DNA of 10,200 bases, taken from NCBI GenBank assembly GCA_017621295.1, contig JAGATI010000214.1, forward strand, positions 1 to 10,200. Reading direction: 5' to 3'. Positions 1-9,376 of the stretch are shown in pieces. The notes beneath the pieces are model-generated. The model ran no database searches. It saw only the letters and a program-made list of their open reading frames with translations, and was not told the origin of the DNA. Numbering within the stretch: the stretch's first letter is position 1; each line of letters opens with the position of its first letter. The translations under genes and the position numbers were made by a program. This DNA is from Clostridia bacterium (GTDB lineage: Bacteria; Bacillota_A; Clostridia; TANB77; CAG-508).

Positions 1-388
1 GCTTTTGTAATAGGAATTATTGAAATTGAAAAAATAAAAATTAACTATCCTATTTTATCTAATCAAAATACTGAACTTTTAAAAATATCACCTTGTAGAT
101 TTGCAGGTCCTACACCAAATAAAATTCGGAAATTTATGTATTGCTGGACATAATTATGCAGATAAACGATTTTTTGGTAGACTAAAAGAACTTGCAATTA
201 ATGATAAAATAACTATTTATGATTTATCTGGAAATAGTTTAGATTATTTTATTTATGAAAGAAAAGAAATTAACCCAGATGATTTGTCTTGTATGTCACA
301 AGAAACAAATGGGCAAAAAATTATAACATTAATTACTTGTAATAATATGTCTGATAAAAGATTGTTAATAAAAGCCAAAACACTATAA
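1..388 (+). CDS. Sortase, C-terminal part, needs one +1 frameshift
   Basis: Membrane-anchored transpeptidase that cleaves LPXTG-type sorting signals and joins surface proteins to peptidoglycan. The N-terminus lies outside the window, and frame 1 is open from base 1. The frame breaks at CGG 127-129. Skipping C127 gives the continuous sortase core: a PILSN..LLKISPC stretch, then I-G-N-L-C-I-A-G-H-N-Y carrying the catalytic His, T-L-I-T-C-N-N carrying the catalytic Cys, and a following D-K-R that fits the catalytic Arg. The Gly made by the shift sits where sortases normally have Gly before the strand leading to AGH. In frame 0 translation would stop at 151-153, before His and Cys, so an unshifted product is inactive. 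The LPXTG gene at 454-780 converges on it. The family is clear; the sortase class is not decided. Confidence 0.9.
127..129 (+). other. CGG +1 recoding site in sortase
   Basis: The codons are ATT CGG AAA in frame 0. Skipping C127 gives ATT GGA AAT, which continues into the AGHNY catalytic block. The frame-0 stop is TAA at 151-153, eight codons after CGG. Direct reading of the sequence; the mechanism is inferred. Confidence 0.85.
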
Positions 389-425
389 ACAAACTAAACG
401 ATTTTTAGATTATTTATAGTGTTTA
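377..425. terminator. Inverted repeat between convergent genes, possible bidirectional terminator
   Basis: The arms AAACACTATAAA (378-389) and TTTATAGTGTTT (413-424) are perfect 12-bp complements, with a 23-nt loop and AT-rich flanks. The left arm overlaps the sortase stop codon, and the repeat lies between the ends of the convergent sortase and LPXTG genes. The stem is AT-rich and the loop is long, so termination strength is uncertain. Confidence 0.5.
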
Positions 426-453
426 AAATTTTATTTTATATTTCTACTATTTT

Positions 454-780
454 TTATTTTATATTGTAATTTTTTACTTTTTTATATGCATATATTGCTG
501 AAACACCACATATAACAGCAAAAGCTATTATTGCATAATCTTCTGTTATACCTGTTTTTGGTAATGTTTCATTTGCTGATGTATTGTTTGTACTATTTGT
601 ATTAGTTGGAGCTACAACATTATTACTATTAGTCATATTTGTATTAGTTGAATTTCCACCTAAAACTTCTTCTATTTGTTGCATAACTAAATCATCAGTT
701 GCCAAAACTGTAGTTTGTAAAACAACAAATAATAAACTTATAATTAACATTACACTTAAAATTTTTTTACTTATTTTCAT
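454..780 (-). CDS. Small LPXTG-anchored surface protein
   Basis: A 108-aa protein with an N-terminal signal peptide (MKISKK, then a hydrophobic segment to about residue 27), a low-complexity middle rich in Asn, Thr and Ser, and a cell-wall sorting signal: LPKTG at about residue 73, a hydrophobic segment (about 80-98) and a basic tail (YKKVKN). It is expected to be cleaved at LPKTG and linked to peptidoglycan by a sortase. The convergent sortase at 1-388 is an obvious candidate. The start is supported by an AAAGGAG ribosome binding site at 790-796, about 9 bases upstream. The middle looks like a flexible spacer; no binding or enzymatic domain is visible, and its role is unknown. It has no CGG codon and needs no frameshift. 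Confidence 0.88.
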   Translation of the reverse strand: MKISKKILSVMLIISLLFVVLQTTVLATDDLVMQQIEEVLGGNSTNTNMTNSNNVVAPTNTNSTNNTSANETLPKTGITEDYAIIAFAVICGVSAIYAYKKVKNYNIK

Positions 781-878
781 ATCTCTCTTCTCCTTTTTTC
801 TTTTGATATTAATATTATTATCTATATTTTTTGATTTTAATATACAAAAAACATAAATAATCTTTTATTTTCTACTAC

Positions 879-907
879 ATTTTATACTTAATTTCTTGCA
901 TAGTCAA
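879..907 (-). promoter_or_regulatory. Sigma-A-type promoter of the LPXTG gene
   Basis: Read on the minus strand: TTGACT (907-902), a 17-bp spacer, then TAAAAT (884-879). It would start transcription near 872 and leave a leader of about 90 nt before the start codon at 780. The gap 781-1016 holds nothing else I can name. Confidence 0.6.
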
Positions 908-1016
908 CATTTTTTTAAAATATTATTAAAATTTATAAATTATAGTTATTAGTCAGCCTTAATTTTAAAATCACTTATAAAATTAATTCGTAGCCTGTAT
1001 TTATATATAAAAATAT

Positions 1017-2109
1017 TTACACATTAAATCTAAATAGCACTATATCTCCATCTTGCATTATGTACTCTTTTCCTTCAAGCCTAACTAATCCTTTTTCTTT
1101 GGCAGCTGCCATAGAACCTTCTCTTATTAAATCCTCAAAAGAAACAATTTCTGCACGTATAAATCCTCTTTCTATATCTGAATGTATTTTTCCAGCTGCA
1201 GCAGGTGCCTTTGTTCCTTTTTTTATAGTCCAAGCTCTAACTTCTGGTTCACCAGCAGTCAAGAAAGACATAAGTCCTAATAAATCATAGCTTGCTTTAA
1301 CAACTTTATCTAAGCCAGATTCATTTAAACCGAAGGGCTTCTAGCATTTCTTTTTTATCTTCGCCTTCTAACATAGCTAGTTCTTCTTCTATTTTTATAC
1401 ATAGAGGAATTACTTCTGCTTTTTCTAAGTTTGCATATTCTTCTACTTTTTTTACAAGTTCATTATTGCTTGCATCTCCTATATCTTGTTCTGATACATT
1501 AGCTATATATAAAATTGGCTTCATTGTTAATAAATATGTTTCTTTTAAAATTTCTTTTTCTTCATCTGAAAGTTCAATTGTTCTTGCTGATTTTCCTTCT
1601 TCTAATACTTTTTTTACTTTTTCTAAACAATCTACTTCAATTTGATATTTTTTATCGGCTTTTAATAATTTTCTAGCTCTATCTAATTTTTTATCAATTG
1701 TTTCTATATCTGCAAATATTAATTCTAAATTAATAGTCTCTATATCTCTTAAAGGATTAACACTTCCATCAACATGTACAATATTAGGATCTTCAAAACA
1801 TCTTACAACTTGCACAATGCTATCTACTTCTCTTATATGTGACAAGAATTTATTTCCAAGTCCTTCACCTTTACTTGCTCCTTTTACTAAACCTGCAATA
1901 TCTACAAATTCTATAATTGCATGTGTAGTTTTTTGTGGGTTATACATTTTAGTTAATTTATCTAATCTTTCATCTGGCACAGGAACAACACCTACATTAG
2001 GCTCTATTGTACAAAATGGATAATTTGCACATTCTGCTCCTGCATTAGTAATTGCGTTAAATAAAGTACTTTTTCCTACATTTGGAAGTCCTACTATACC
2101 GATTTTCAT
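1017..2109 (-). CDS. ychF: Ribosome-binding ATPase YchF (Obg family), one +1 frameshift
   Basis: YchF/OLA1 family P-loop ATPase that associates with ribosomes. With the shift at CGG 1332-1330 the product is 363 aa, the usual length. It shows the P-loop GLPNVGKST (residues 7-15), [10 protein letters not shown] (about 29-38), [16 protein letters not shown] (about 70-85), NVSE at 204-207 in place of the NKxD base-recognition motif, a helical insertion (about 130-190), and the C-terminal TGS-like domain ([20 protein letters not shown], later [11 protein letters not shown]). Without the shift translation stops three codons after LEAL, losing the C-terminal domain. The Gly at residue 260 restores the usual EALGL junction. 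An AAGGAA ribosome binding site lies about 12 bases before the start. It sits 80 nt downstream of the L,D-transpeptidase. Confidence 0.95.
1330..1332 (-). other. CGG +1 recoding site in ychF
   Basis: On the minus strand the codons are CTT CGG TTT AAA TGA. Skipping the C (1332) gives CTT GGT TTA AAT GAA and restores [13 protein letters not shown] is exactly codon 260 of the frame opened by the ATG at 2109. The frame-0 stop is only three codons later. Confidence 0.87.
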
Positions 2110-2189
2110 TTTATTATATCATTCCTTTCTTAACAATTTTATCTTTGTTACTGCTCATAGCTTACTTAAAAGCATACACTAGTGTCTAT

Positions 2190-3078
2190 CTAATTGTTTG
2201 ATATATCAATAATATTCATAGTTGCTTGTATAGCTGCATTATAATACTTTCTCTTTTCTTCTTGTTCTTTTCTTTCTTTTTCTTCTTTAAGTTTTAATTC
2301 TTGTTTATATTGAATCCATGGATTTAATTCATTATCATCTGTTGGATCCCAATTTCTTAAATCTTCAGAATATTCAGATATCTTTTCTACACTTGGAATT
2401 CCAAATGGCCCTGGATTATCTGATGAATAAAATTCCACTCCGAGTACCAGCATCACAATTATCATAAATCCATTTAGCATTTTCTACAGTAAGTCTAATA
2501 CAGCCTAAAGATACATCTTGTCCTAATTTGTCATATTCCCAATATTCTAAACTTGCTGGATTATATTTTTCTAAATATGGTACAGAATGAAATAATATAT
2601 TTCCAATAATTTGTGTGCAATATTGCCCATATACATTTCCTTGCAAACCTAACCATTCTTGTTTATATGTAGTTATTTTATATGTACCTAACTTTGGTGT
2701 ATATTCTCCTGTAGAACAAAGCATAGTTTTAACAGGAACACTATATCTATTAAGCTCATCTTTTTCATATATATTTACTGTTTGAGTTTTTAAATTTACT
2801 TTTATATAATATTTACTATCTCCTGTAGGATAATTCTCTTTATTTTCATTATTATCACTTGACGATATAATCTCTTTGTGTAAGTCTTCAGATACATCAA
2901 CAACTATTGGAGATTTTTGACTAACACTTTTTATATTTATTTCTTCTATATTGTTTTCTTTGTCAGAAAAAATATATGTAAGAGTATATACAATAACAAT
3001 ATTGGTTACAATAGCTATTGCAACCAATAAAAATATTATATTACTATTATTTTTTATTATTTCTTTTATTTTATGCAA
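2190..3078 (-). CDS. L,D-transpeptidase (YkuD domain), one +1 frameshift
   Basis: Periplasm-facing enzyme that makes 3-3 peptidoglycan cross-links or attaches proteins to peptidoglycan. I place the start at TTG 3078-3076 because GGGAGG (3091-3086) lies 7 bases upstream; an upstream in-frame TTG at 3093 overlaps that site. The product is 295 aa after the shift: one N-terminal membrane segment (about 15-37), a linker, then the YkuD domain with GTYKI, FHSVPY (His 164) and SLGCIRLT (Cys 183, Arg 185), the HxnSxGC(h)R signature. The shift at residue 213 follows NCDAGT, just after the catalytic block. The tail GVEFYSSDNPGPFGIP..., ending in a Glu/Lys-rich helix, is only made after shifting. An unshifted product would keep the catalytic residues but lose the last strand and tail, so both forms might exist. 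Confidence 0.88.
2440..2442 (-). other. CGG +1 recoding site in the L,D-transpeptidase
   Basis: On the minus strand the codons are ACT CGG AGT. Skipping the C (2442) gives ACT GGA GTG GAA and leads into VEFYSSDNPGPFG. The frame-0 reading ends in TAA eight codons after CGG. Confidence 0.82.
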
Positions 3079-3091
3079 ATTTATTCCTCCC
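3078..3091 (-). promoter_or_regulatory. Ribosome binding site that fixes a TTG start
   Basis: GGGAGG at 3091-3086 is followed after 7 bases by TTG at 3078-3076. The site lies only 14 nt after the CCA end of tRNA-Thr, so the L,D-transpeptidase mRNA leader would follow tRNA 3'-end processing. Confidence 0.7.
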
Positions 3092-3104
3092 AAATTTTAA
3101 GTTT

Positions 3105-3180
3105 TGGAGCTTCTAACCGGATTTGAACCGGTGACCTCTACCTTACCAAGGTAGCGCTCTGCCTCCTGAGCTATAGAAGC
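3105..3180 (-). tRNA. tRNA-Thr (anticodon GGT), CCA encoded
   Basis: A 76-nt cloverleaf on the minus strand. The acceptor arms are GCTTCTA and TAGAAGC, the D stem GCTC/GAGC, the anticodon arm CTACC-TTGGTAA-GGTAG with GGT at positions 34-36, and the T arm ACCGG-TTCAAAT-CCGGT. The discriminator is T, followed by an encoded CCA (3107-3105). It reads ACC and ACT. ACT is the codon before CGG at three of the nine frameshift sites here. It sits 26 nt upstream of the L,D-transpeptidase start on the same strand, so the two may share a transcript. Confidence 0.96.
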
Positions 3181-3185
3181 AAATT

Positions 3186-3191
3186 ATTATA
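3186..3191 (-). promoter_or_regulatory. Possible -10 box for tRNA-Thr
   Basis: TATAAT on the minus strand lies 5 bases before the tRNA 5' end. No good -35 box is visible at the expected spacing, so this is tentative. Confidence 0.35.
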
Positions 3192-3314
3192 AGAAGAAAA
3201 GTAGCTTTGTTATTTTCCCAGCTTTTTACAACTTGTTATTTGCTTAATATATGTTATTACATCTATTTTATATATCTCTTTTTATTTATTATAGTATCTT
3301 TCTTAATTTATAAT

Positions 3315-3376
3315 ATATGTGGACTTTTTATAATTTTTATATTAAAAATAGTAATAATATTTTTAAGTCCACATAT
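3315..3376. repeat. 12-bp inverted repeat downstream of sigH
   Basis: ATATGTGGACTT (3315-3326) and AAGTCCACATAT (3365-3376) are perfect complements separated by 38 nt of almost pure AT. It lies just after the sigH stop on the minus strand, and might be a terminator or a transcript-stabilising stem. There is no T-run following it in the sigH direction. Confidence 0.5.
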
Positions 3377-3392
3377 TATATTTAATATACAT

Positions 3393-4043
3393 TTACACAT
3401 TATCATTTAAATTCTTAATTGCTTTTTTTCTTATTCTTTGTATAGCATTATCTATAGATTTAACCTGAGTATTTAACTCTTCTGCAATCCTTACATATGA
3501 TTTACCATTTATATATCTACTAAGAACTTGTTTTTCGAAAGTACTTAAATTTTTATCTATAGCATCTTCTACTGTTTGATAATATTCTTTTTTAGTAATT
3601 GTATCTAAAGGATCTTCTATCTGGTTAGATTCAAAAATATCTATTAAAGAACTATCTGTTTCATCATTATCATATGCTGATACATTTAATGATAAGTAAA
3701 AATTAAGTGGTGAATGTTTTTGTCTATTTGATGTTTTTATAGCTGTAATTAGCTGTCTTTCTATACATAAGTTAGCAAATGTTTTAAATGAATTTTGTTT
3801 TTCTAAATCGTAACTTTTAATAGCTTTAAATAGTCCTATTAAACCTTCTTGAACTATATCTTCTTTTTCTGCACCAATCATAAAATATTTACTAACTTTT
3901 ATATTAACTAAATCTTTGTACTTATCTATTAAATAATTAAGTGCTTGCTTATCACCAGATTTAATAATTTTAATTAAATCTTCATCAGTCATACTATCAT
4001 AATTTATATTTGTAGAACTCCACATATTTCTACTATTGTTCAT
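3393..4043 (-). CDS. sigH: RNA polymerase sigma-H factor (transition-state / early sporulation)
   Basis: A 216-aa sigma-70 family protein close to Spo0H/SigH. Region 2 contains EDIVQEGLIGLFKAIKSYD and FKTFANLCIERQLITAIKTSNRQKH (about 62-110), followed by the PLNFYLSLN segment typical of SigH. Region 4 is a helix-turn-helix: LSTFEKQVLSRYINGKSYVRIAEELN, then KSIDNAIQRIRKKA. In known Bacillota it directs transcription at the onset of stationary phase and sporulation, and it implies a spore-forming or competence-related lineage. It is expressed from its own consensus promoter (4122-4093). A GGGAG site at 4061-4057 lies about 13 bases before the ATG, which is a long spacing. The gene has no CGG codon and is an intact single frame. 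Confidence 0.93.
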   Translation of the reverse strand: MNNSRNMWSSTNINYDSMTDEDLIKIIKSGDKQALNYLIDKYKDLVNIKVSKYFMIGAEKEDIVQEGLIGLFKAIKSYDLEKQNSFKTFANLCIERQLITAIKTSNRQKHSPLNFYLSLNVSAYDNDETDSSLIDIFESNQIEDPLDTITKKEYYQTVEDAIDKNLSTFEKQVLSRYINGKSYVRIAEELNTQVKSIDNAIQRIRKKAIKNLNDNV

Positions 4044-4092
4044 AATTATTATTGTTCTCCCTTCTGATGATATGCTTCTTCTTCTCGTATGT

Positions 4093-4122
4093 ATTATAAT
4101 CTAGCATGCTTTTTAATGTCAA
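4093..4122 (-). promoter_or_regulatory. Consensus sigma-A promoter of sigH
   Basis: Minus strand TTGACA (4122-4117), 18-bp spacer, TATAAT (4098-4093). Both hexamers match consensus perfectly. Transcription would start near 4086, giving a leader of about 42 nt. It lies back-to-back with the rqcH promoter. Confidence 0.85.
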
Positions 4123-4140
4123 TAGAAATTTGCGGAAATA

Positions 4141-4169
4141 TTGATAATTTATTGTATTTATACTATAAT
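4141..4169 (+). promoter_or_regulatory. Sigma-A promoter of rqcH
   Basis: TTGATA (4141-4146), 17-bp spacer, TATAAT (4164-4169). The start would be near 4176, with a leader of about 34 nt before the ATG at 4210. The -35 boxes of this and the sigH promoter are 18 bp apart, so one regulator could affect both. Confidence 0.8.
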
Positions 4170-4209
4170 CTATAAAAAAATATATAAAAAAAGAAAAAGG
4201 AGATTTTTT

Positions 4210-5918
4210 ATGTCTTTTGATGGAATAACTTTAAAAAGTGTTATCGGAGAATTAAACAATTCTATTATAGGTGGAAAAATAAATAAAGTATTTGAACCAA
4301 GTAAAAATGAAATTATTTTAGGTATTTATTCTAATGGTAATAATTATCTACTTAATATGTGTATTTCTTCTAATAATTATAGAATAAATTTAAGCACACA
4401 TACAAAACCAAATCCACTTAATGCTCCTCGGTTTTTGTATGCTACTTAGAAAACACTTAATAGGCTCTAAAATAAGAAAAATATATAGTAATGGCTTAGA
4501 AAGAATTGTTATATTTGAACTAGAATGCTATAACGAATTAAATGATTTAGTAAATAAAAAATTAATACTTGAATTAATGGGGAAACATAGTAATATAATT
4601 CTTGTTAATGAAAATAACAGAATAATTGATAGTCTTAGACATTTAGATACTTATTCTAAATCATATCGAAATATTTTACCAGCACATGAATACATTTTTC
4701 CTTTATCTGAAAAATTAGATTTTTATAATATAAAAGATTTTGAAGAGTTCTACTCTATTGTTAATAATAATTATAATAATATTGTAGAAGCTGTAACCTC
4801 TAATTTCAATGGCATTAGTAATTTCTTTTTAGAAACAAGCATAAAAATTTTAGGTATAAACTCTTTAATAAATTCAGAAAATTGTCTAAAATTATATGAT
4901 TATTTAAAAAATATTTTAAATAATATTGGTACATCTAATTTAACTTGCATGAATTTTGATAAAAACTTCACTATTGTTTTAGAAAATAATAATACTCCTC
5001 TGCAAGTAAACTTTTTTATTGATGACTTCTACTATCAAAAAGAAACAGATAATATATTTATAGAATATAGAACTAATTTATCAAAGCTTGTACTATTTAC
5101 CTTAAAAAAAGTAACTCAAAAGCTTAGTAATATTAATAATAAATTAAAAGAATGTGATAAAATGGATATATATAAATTATATGGTGAGTTAATTATTGCT
5201 AATCTTTATAAGCTTAATAATATAAATGAAAATTCTGTTACCTTAGAAAATTATTATGATAATAATAATCTAGTTACAATCCCTTTAGACAAACGATTTT
5301 CTGTTTCAGATAATGCAAAAAATTACTTTAAAAAATATAATAAATTAAAAAATGCTCTTGAAATAGTAACTATTCAAAAAATCGAAACACAAAAAGAATT
5401 AAACTATATCGAAAGTATAATATATGAATTAGAAAATTCAAAAACAGTATCTGATATAGACGAAATATATAATGAAATATCTGAAAGTCCTTTATTTGAT
5501 AATATGAAAAAATATAAATCTAAAAAAATATCAAAAGTTTCTAACAAAAAATATGTAGAATCTATTAACCCTATTGTTTTTGAAATTGATGGATACTCTG
5601 TTTATGTTGGCAAAAATAATAAACAAAATGACTATTTGAGTACTAAATTTGCAAAAAAAGACGATGTATGGTTTCATACAAAAGATATACATGGAAGTCA
5701 TGTAATTCTAAAAACAAATGGAACATCACCTACACTTAAAACTCTTGAGAAATGTGCAAGTTTAGCCGCTTACTTTTCAAAAGCAAGACTTTCATCAAAT
5801 GTTCCTGTTGATTATACATTTGTAAAACATGTAAAAAAGCCATCTGGCAGTAAACCTCGGAATGGTAATATATACAAATAATAAAACATTATATGTTAAT
5901 CCAAAATCAAATGATTAA
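4210..5918 (+). CDS. rqcH: Ribosome quality control factor RqcH (NFACT / FbpA family), two +1 frameshifts
   Basis: Binds 50S subunits carrying blocked nascent chains and, with tRNA-Ala, adds C-terminal alanine tails that mark them for degradation. The start is ATG 4210, with AAGGAG about 7 bases upstream. Two CGG sites (4429 and 5858) must be passed; the product is then 568 aa, close to the roughly 570 usual for the family. The NFACT-N region has MSFDGITLKSVIGELN and, after the first shift, FCMLLRKHLIGSKI. A long charged coiled-coil middle follows (about 270-400). The C-terminal NFACT-R domain shows DDVWFHTKDIHGSHVIL and ends, after the second shift, in KPGMVIYTN. Failure at the first site leaves a 79-aa peptide; failure at the second removes the last strand of NFACT-R. 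Convergent with the DUF4116-like gene. Confidence 0.94.
4429..4431 (+). other. CGG +1 recoding site 1 in rqcH
   Basis: The codons are CCT CGG TTT. Skipping C4429 gives CCT GGT TTT TGT ATG, restoring the family block FCMLLRKHL. CGG is codon 74 from the ATG. The frame-0 stop TAG is at 4447-4449. The amino acid at this position varies in the family, so Gly itself is not diagnostic here, but the frame is. Confidence 0.87.
5858..5860 (+). other. CGG +1 recoding site 2 in rqcH
   Basis: The codons are CCT CGG AAT. Skipping C5858 gives CCT GGA ATG GTA and restores KPGMVIYTN, a conserved ending in this family. The frame-0 stop is at 5879-5881; the shifted frame ends at 5916-5918. Confidence 0.87.
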
Positions 5919-5947
5919 TAATTCATTTGAAATGTGCATAAAGGTAC

Positions 5948-6049
5948 GATTCTCTTGTCCAATTTTTATTATTTAAAATCAAGTATGTTTTAGATAAAGA
6001 AAAATGAACAAGAGAACCATCCCTTTGTCCATTTGTCCAATCTTTGTCC
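5948..6049. repeat. REP-like palindromic repeat with TTGTCC copies
   Basis: The convergent gap between rqcH and the DUF4116-like gene (5919-6060) carries arms TTCTCTTGT (5950-5958) and ACAAGAGAA (6008-6016). TTGTCC occurs at 5955-5960, 6025-6030, 6033-6038 and 6044-6049. The stretch around 6006-6030 is an imperfect palindrome of the AACAAGAGAACC..TTGTCC kind. From memory it resembles interspersed repeats seen between Bacillota genes. It could also help terminate the convergent genes. Confidence 0.5.
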
Positions 6050-6060
6050 ACTTAGAAAAT

Positions 6061-6592
6061 TTAACTTTCTTCTTTTGGATTCAAAATACTTTGTATATCT
6101 TCATCTTCAAATAAACTTTCACATATATAACTTTTAGCTTTTTTGTTTTGTTTTAACGCTGCTATTGCAATATCTTTATCTTTCCTTAATTCTTTACTTG
6201 CATATTTTAATATAATTGCTTTATTTTTCACAGCTTCTAAAACTACATCTTTATCATTTCTTAAATTTTCGCTTGCATAATATAAAATTTGTCCATCTTT
6301 TTTTACTGCTTTTAATATTACATCTTTATCATCTTTTAATCTATCACTTGCATAACAAGCTACCCACCCGAGTTTTTTCTAGTGCTGCTATTAATATATC
6401 TTTATCATCCTTTAATCTGCTACTGGCAAATTCTAAAGCACCACCATCTTGCTTAAGAGCTTCCAACACAAGTTCTTTATCATCTTGTAGCTCAGGTGAT
6501 GCCCATTCTAAGTAAGCTCCCTTTTGTTTTACAATATCTAATATATACTCTCTATTTGTATTATTATTTTTTATAGTTTCTATATCATCCAT
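6061..6592 (-). CDS. DUF4116-like repeat protein, one +1 frameshift
   Basis: A 176-aa acidic/basic helical protein once CGG 6370-6368 is passed. It is built of about four tandem units of some 34 residues with the pattern (A)-hydrophobic-K-x-x-G-x-x-L-x-(Y/F)-A-S-x-x-L-x-D-D-K-(D/E): for example GAYLEWASPELQDDKE, GGALEFASSRLKDDKD, GWVACYASDRLKDDKD and GQILYYASENLRNDKD. This matches the DUF4116 type of repeat, whose function is unknown. The shift makes the Gly of the third unit (residue 75), in phase with the Gly of the others, so repeat periodicity independently confirms the reading. A GAGGTGA ribosome binding site precedes the ATG. It is the last gene of the probable ligA operon, 18 nt after the 79-aa gene. 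Unshifted it would end at 82 aa. Confidence 0.8.
6368..6370 (-). other. CGG +1 recoding site in the DUF4116-like gene
   Basis: On the minus strand the codons are ACT CGG GTG. Skipping the C (6370) gives ACT GGG TGG GTA, placing Gly at the repeat-consensus Gly position and continuing into WVACYASDRLKDDKD. The frame-0 stop is nine codons after the ACT. Confidence 0.85.
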
Positions 6593-6610
6593 TATATCCT
6601 CACCTCTTAG

Positions 6611-6850
6611 CTATATTCCTACTTTATATTCTATATTTTCCATAAAAGGAAACATCTCTTTTAGTCTTTTATGTGTTATAACTATATTTTTTGGCTGAGG
6701 ATTCTTATCATCTTCAGATAATAATTTCTGTGTATAACAGTTTTCTGAAGTTTTAAATATTAAATATCTGTTTCTTACATAAGTACAAAAAATTTGATAC
6801 CCATCATCTAGATTTTTTTCAAAATCTTTAAATGTATATTGTGAATTCAT
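6611..6850 (-). CDS. Small protein of unknown function (79 aa)
   Basis: I do not recognise this gene. It encodes 79 aa with no signal peptide or membrane segment, mixed charge, several aromatic residues (YQIFCTYVRNRYLIF) and two Cys. It looks like a small soluble alpha/beta protein. A strong AAGGAG ribosome binding site 6-7 bases before the ATG supports it as a real gene. It lies 38 nt after the ligA stop and 18 nt before the DUF4116-like start on the same strand, so it is probably co-transcribed with both. It has no CGG codon. Confidence 0.7.
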   Translation of the reverse strand: MNSQYTFKDFEKNLDDGYQIFCTYVRNRYLIFKTSENCYTQKLLSEDDKNPQPKNIVITHKRLKEMFPFMENIEYKVGI

Positions 6851-6888
6851 ACCTTTCTCCTTTATATATCTTTTAGCACTTTTGCTTT

Positions 6889-8883
<1,995 letters not shown>

Positions 8884-9080
8884 AATATCTTTTTATAATA
8901 CTTGTTTAGTATTATTTTCATCCTTTCATTTTTAATTTTTAGTTGTTGGTTAATAGCCTTTTAAAACGAGATTGTTTAAAAAACATCTTTTTTTTCAAAA
9001 ATTGTACCCTCAAATTTGTATAGTTGATGTACAAAATTAATCTAGTCGAACCTTTAAAATGGTTTCTCTAAAAATTAGCC

Positions 9081-9299
9081 GTCCGAAAGTTTTAGATATT
9101 AATGATTTTGAGATTATAATTGTTTCCTTACATAATTTAAGAAATTCTAAGCTCTAACTTTTGGCACCCTTTCTGTACTCTTTTCTTTCGAAAAAAGAAA
9201 AGCTACGAACAATTTCCAAAAGTTAGAGCTAAGAATTTCTAAAATTATTCCAGTCAAACATTATAATCTCAAAATCATTAATATCTAAAACTTTCGGAC
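9081..9299. repeat. 219-nt nested inverted repeat (MITE-like) between pgsA and ligA
   Basis: The outer arms 9081-9120 and 9260-9299 are perfect 40-bp complements. Inner arms 9140-9164 and 9216-9240 match at 24 of 25. A central hairpin has 9-bp arms 9180-9188 and 9194-9202 with a 5-nt loop. The 19-nt spacers on both sides are the same length, so the whole folds as one symmetric hairpin. The direct repeat CTCTAAAA flanks it (9066-9073 and 9302-9309), possibly a target-site duplication. It contains no open frame of note. It occupies much of the 493-nt gap 8884-9376; the rest of the gap holds no clear gene or consensus promoter. Confidence 0.85.
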
Positions 9300-9376
9300 T
9301 ACTCTAAAATGTCAAAGTATCAACATTTAATATTATTAAGATTTATTATTTATTGTTATATACTTAAATATATATA

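Noticed and set aside
584..856. Plus-strand ORF of 90 aa opposite the LPXTG gene
   Set aside because: It is a hydrophobic, low-complexity shadow of the antisense coding region with no ribosome binding site.
2176..2185. 10-bp palindrome ACACTAGTGT between the L,D-transpeptidase and ychF
   Set aside because: A short, loop-less palindrome with no T-run or partner copy; it can occur by chance.
3207..3410. Plus-strand hydrophobic ORF of 67 aa downstream of sigH
   Set aside because: The composition (Ile, Phe, Tyr, Leu) is what random AT-rich DNA gives. It lacks a ribosome binding site and spans the inverted repeat.
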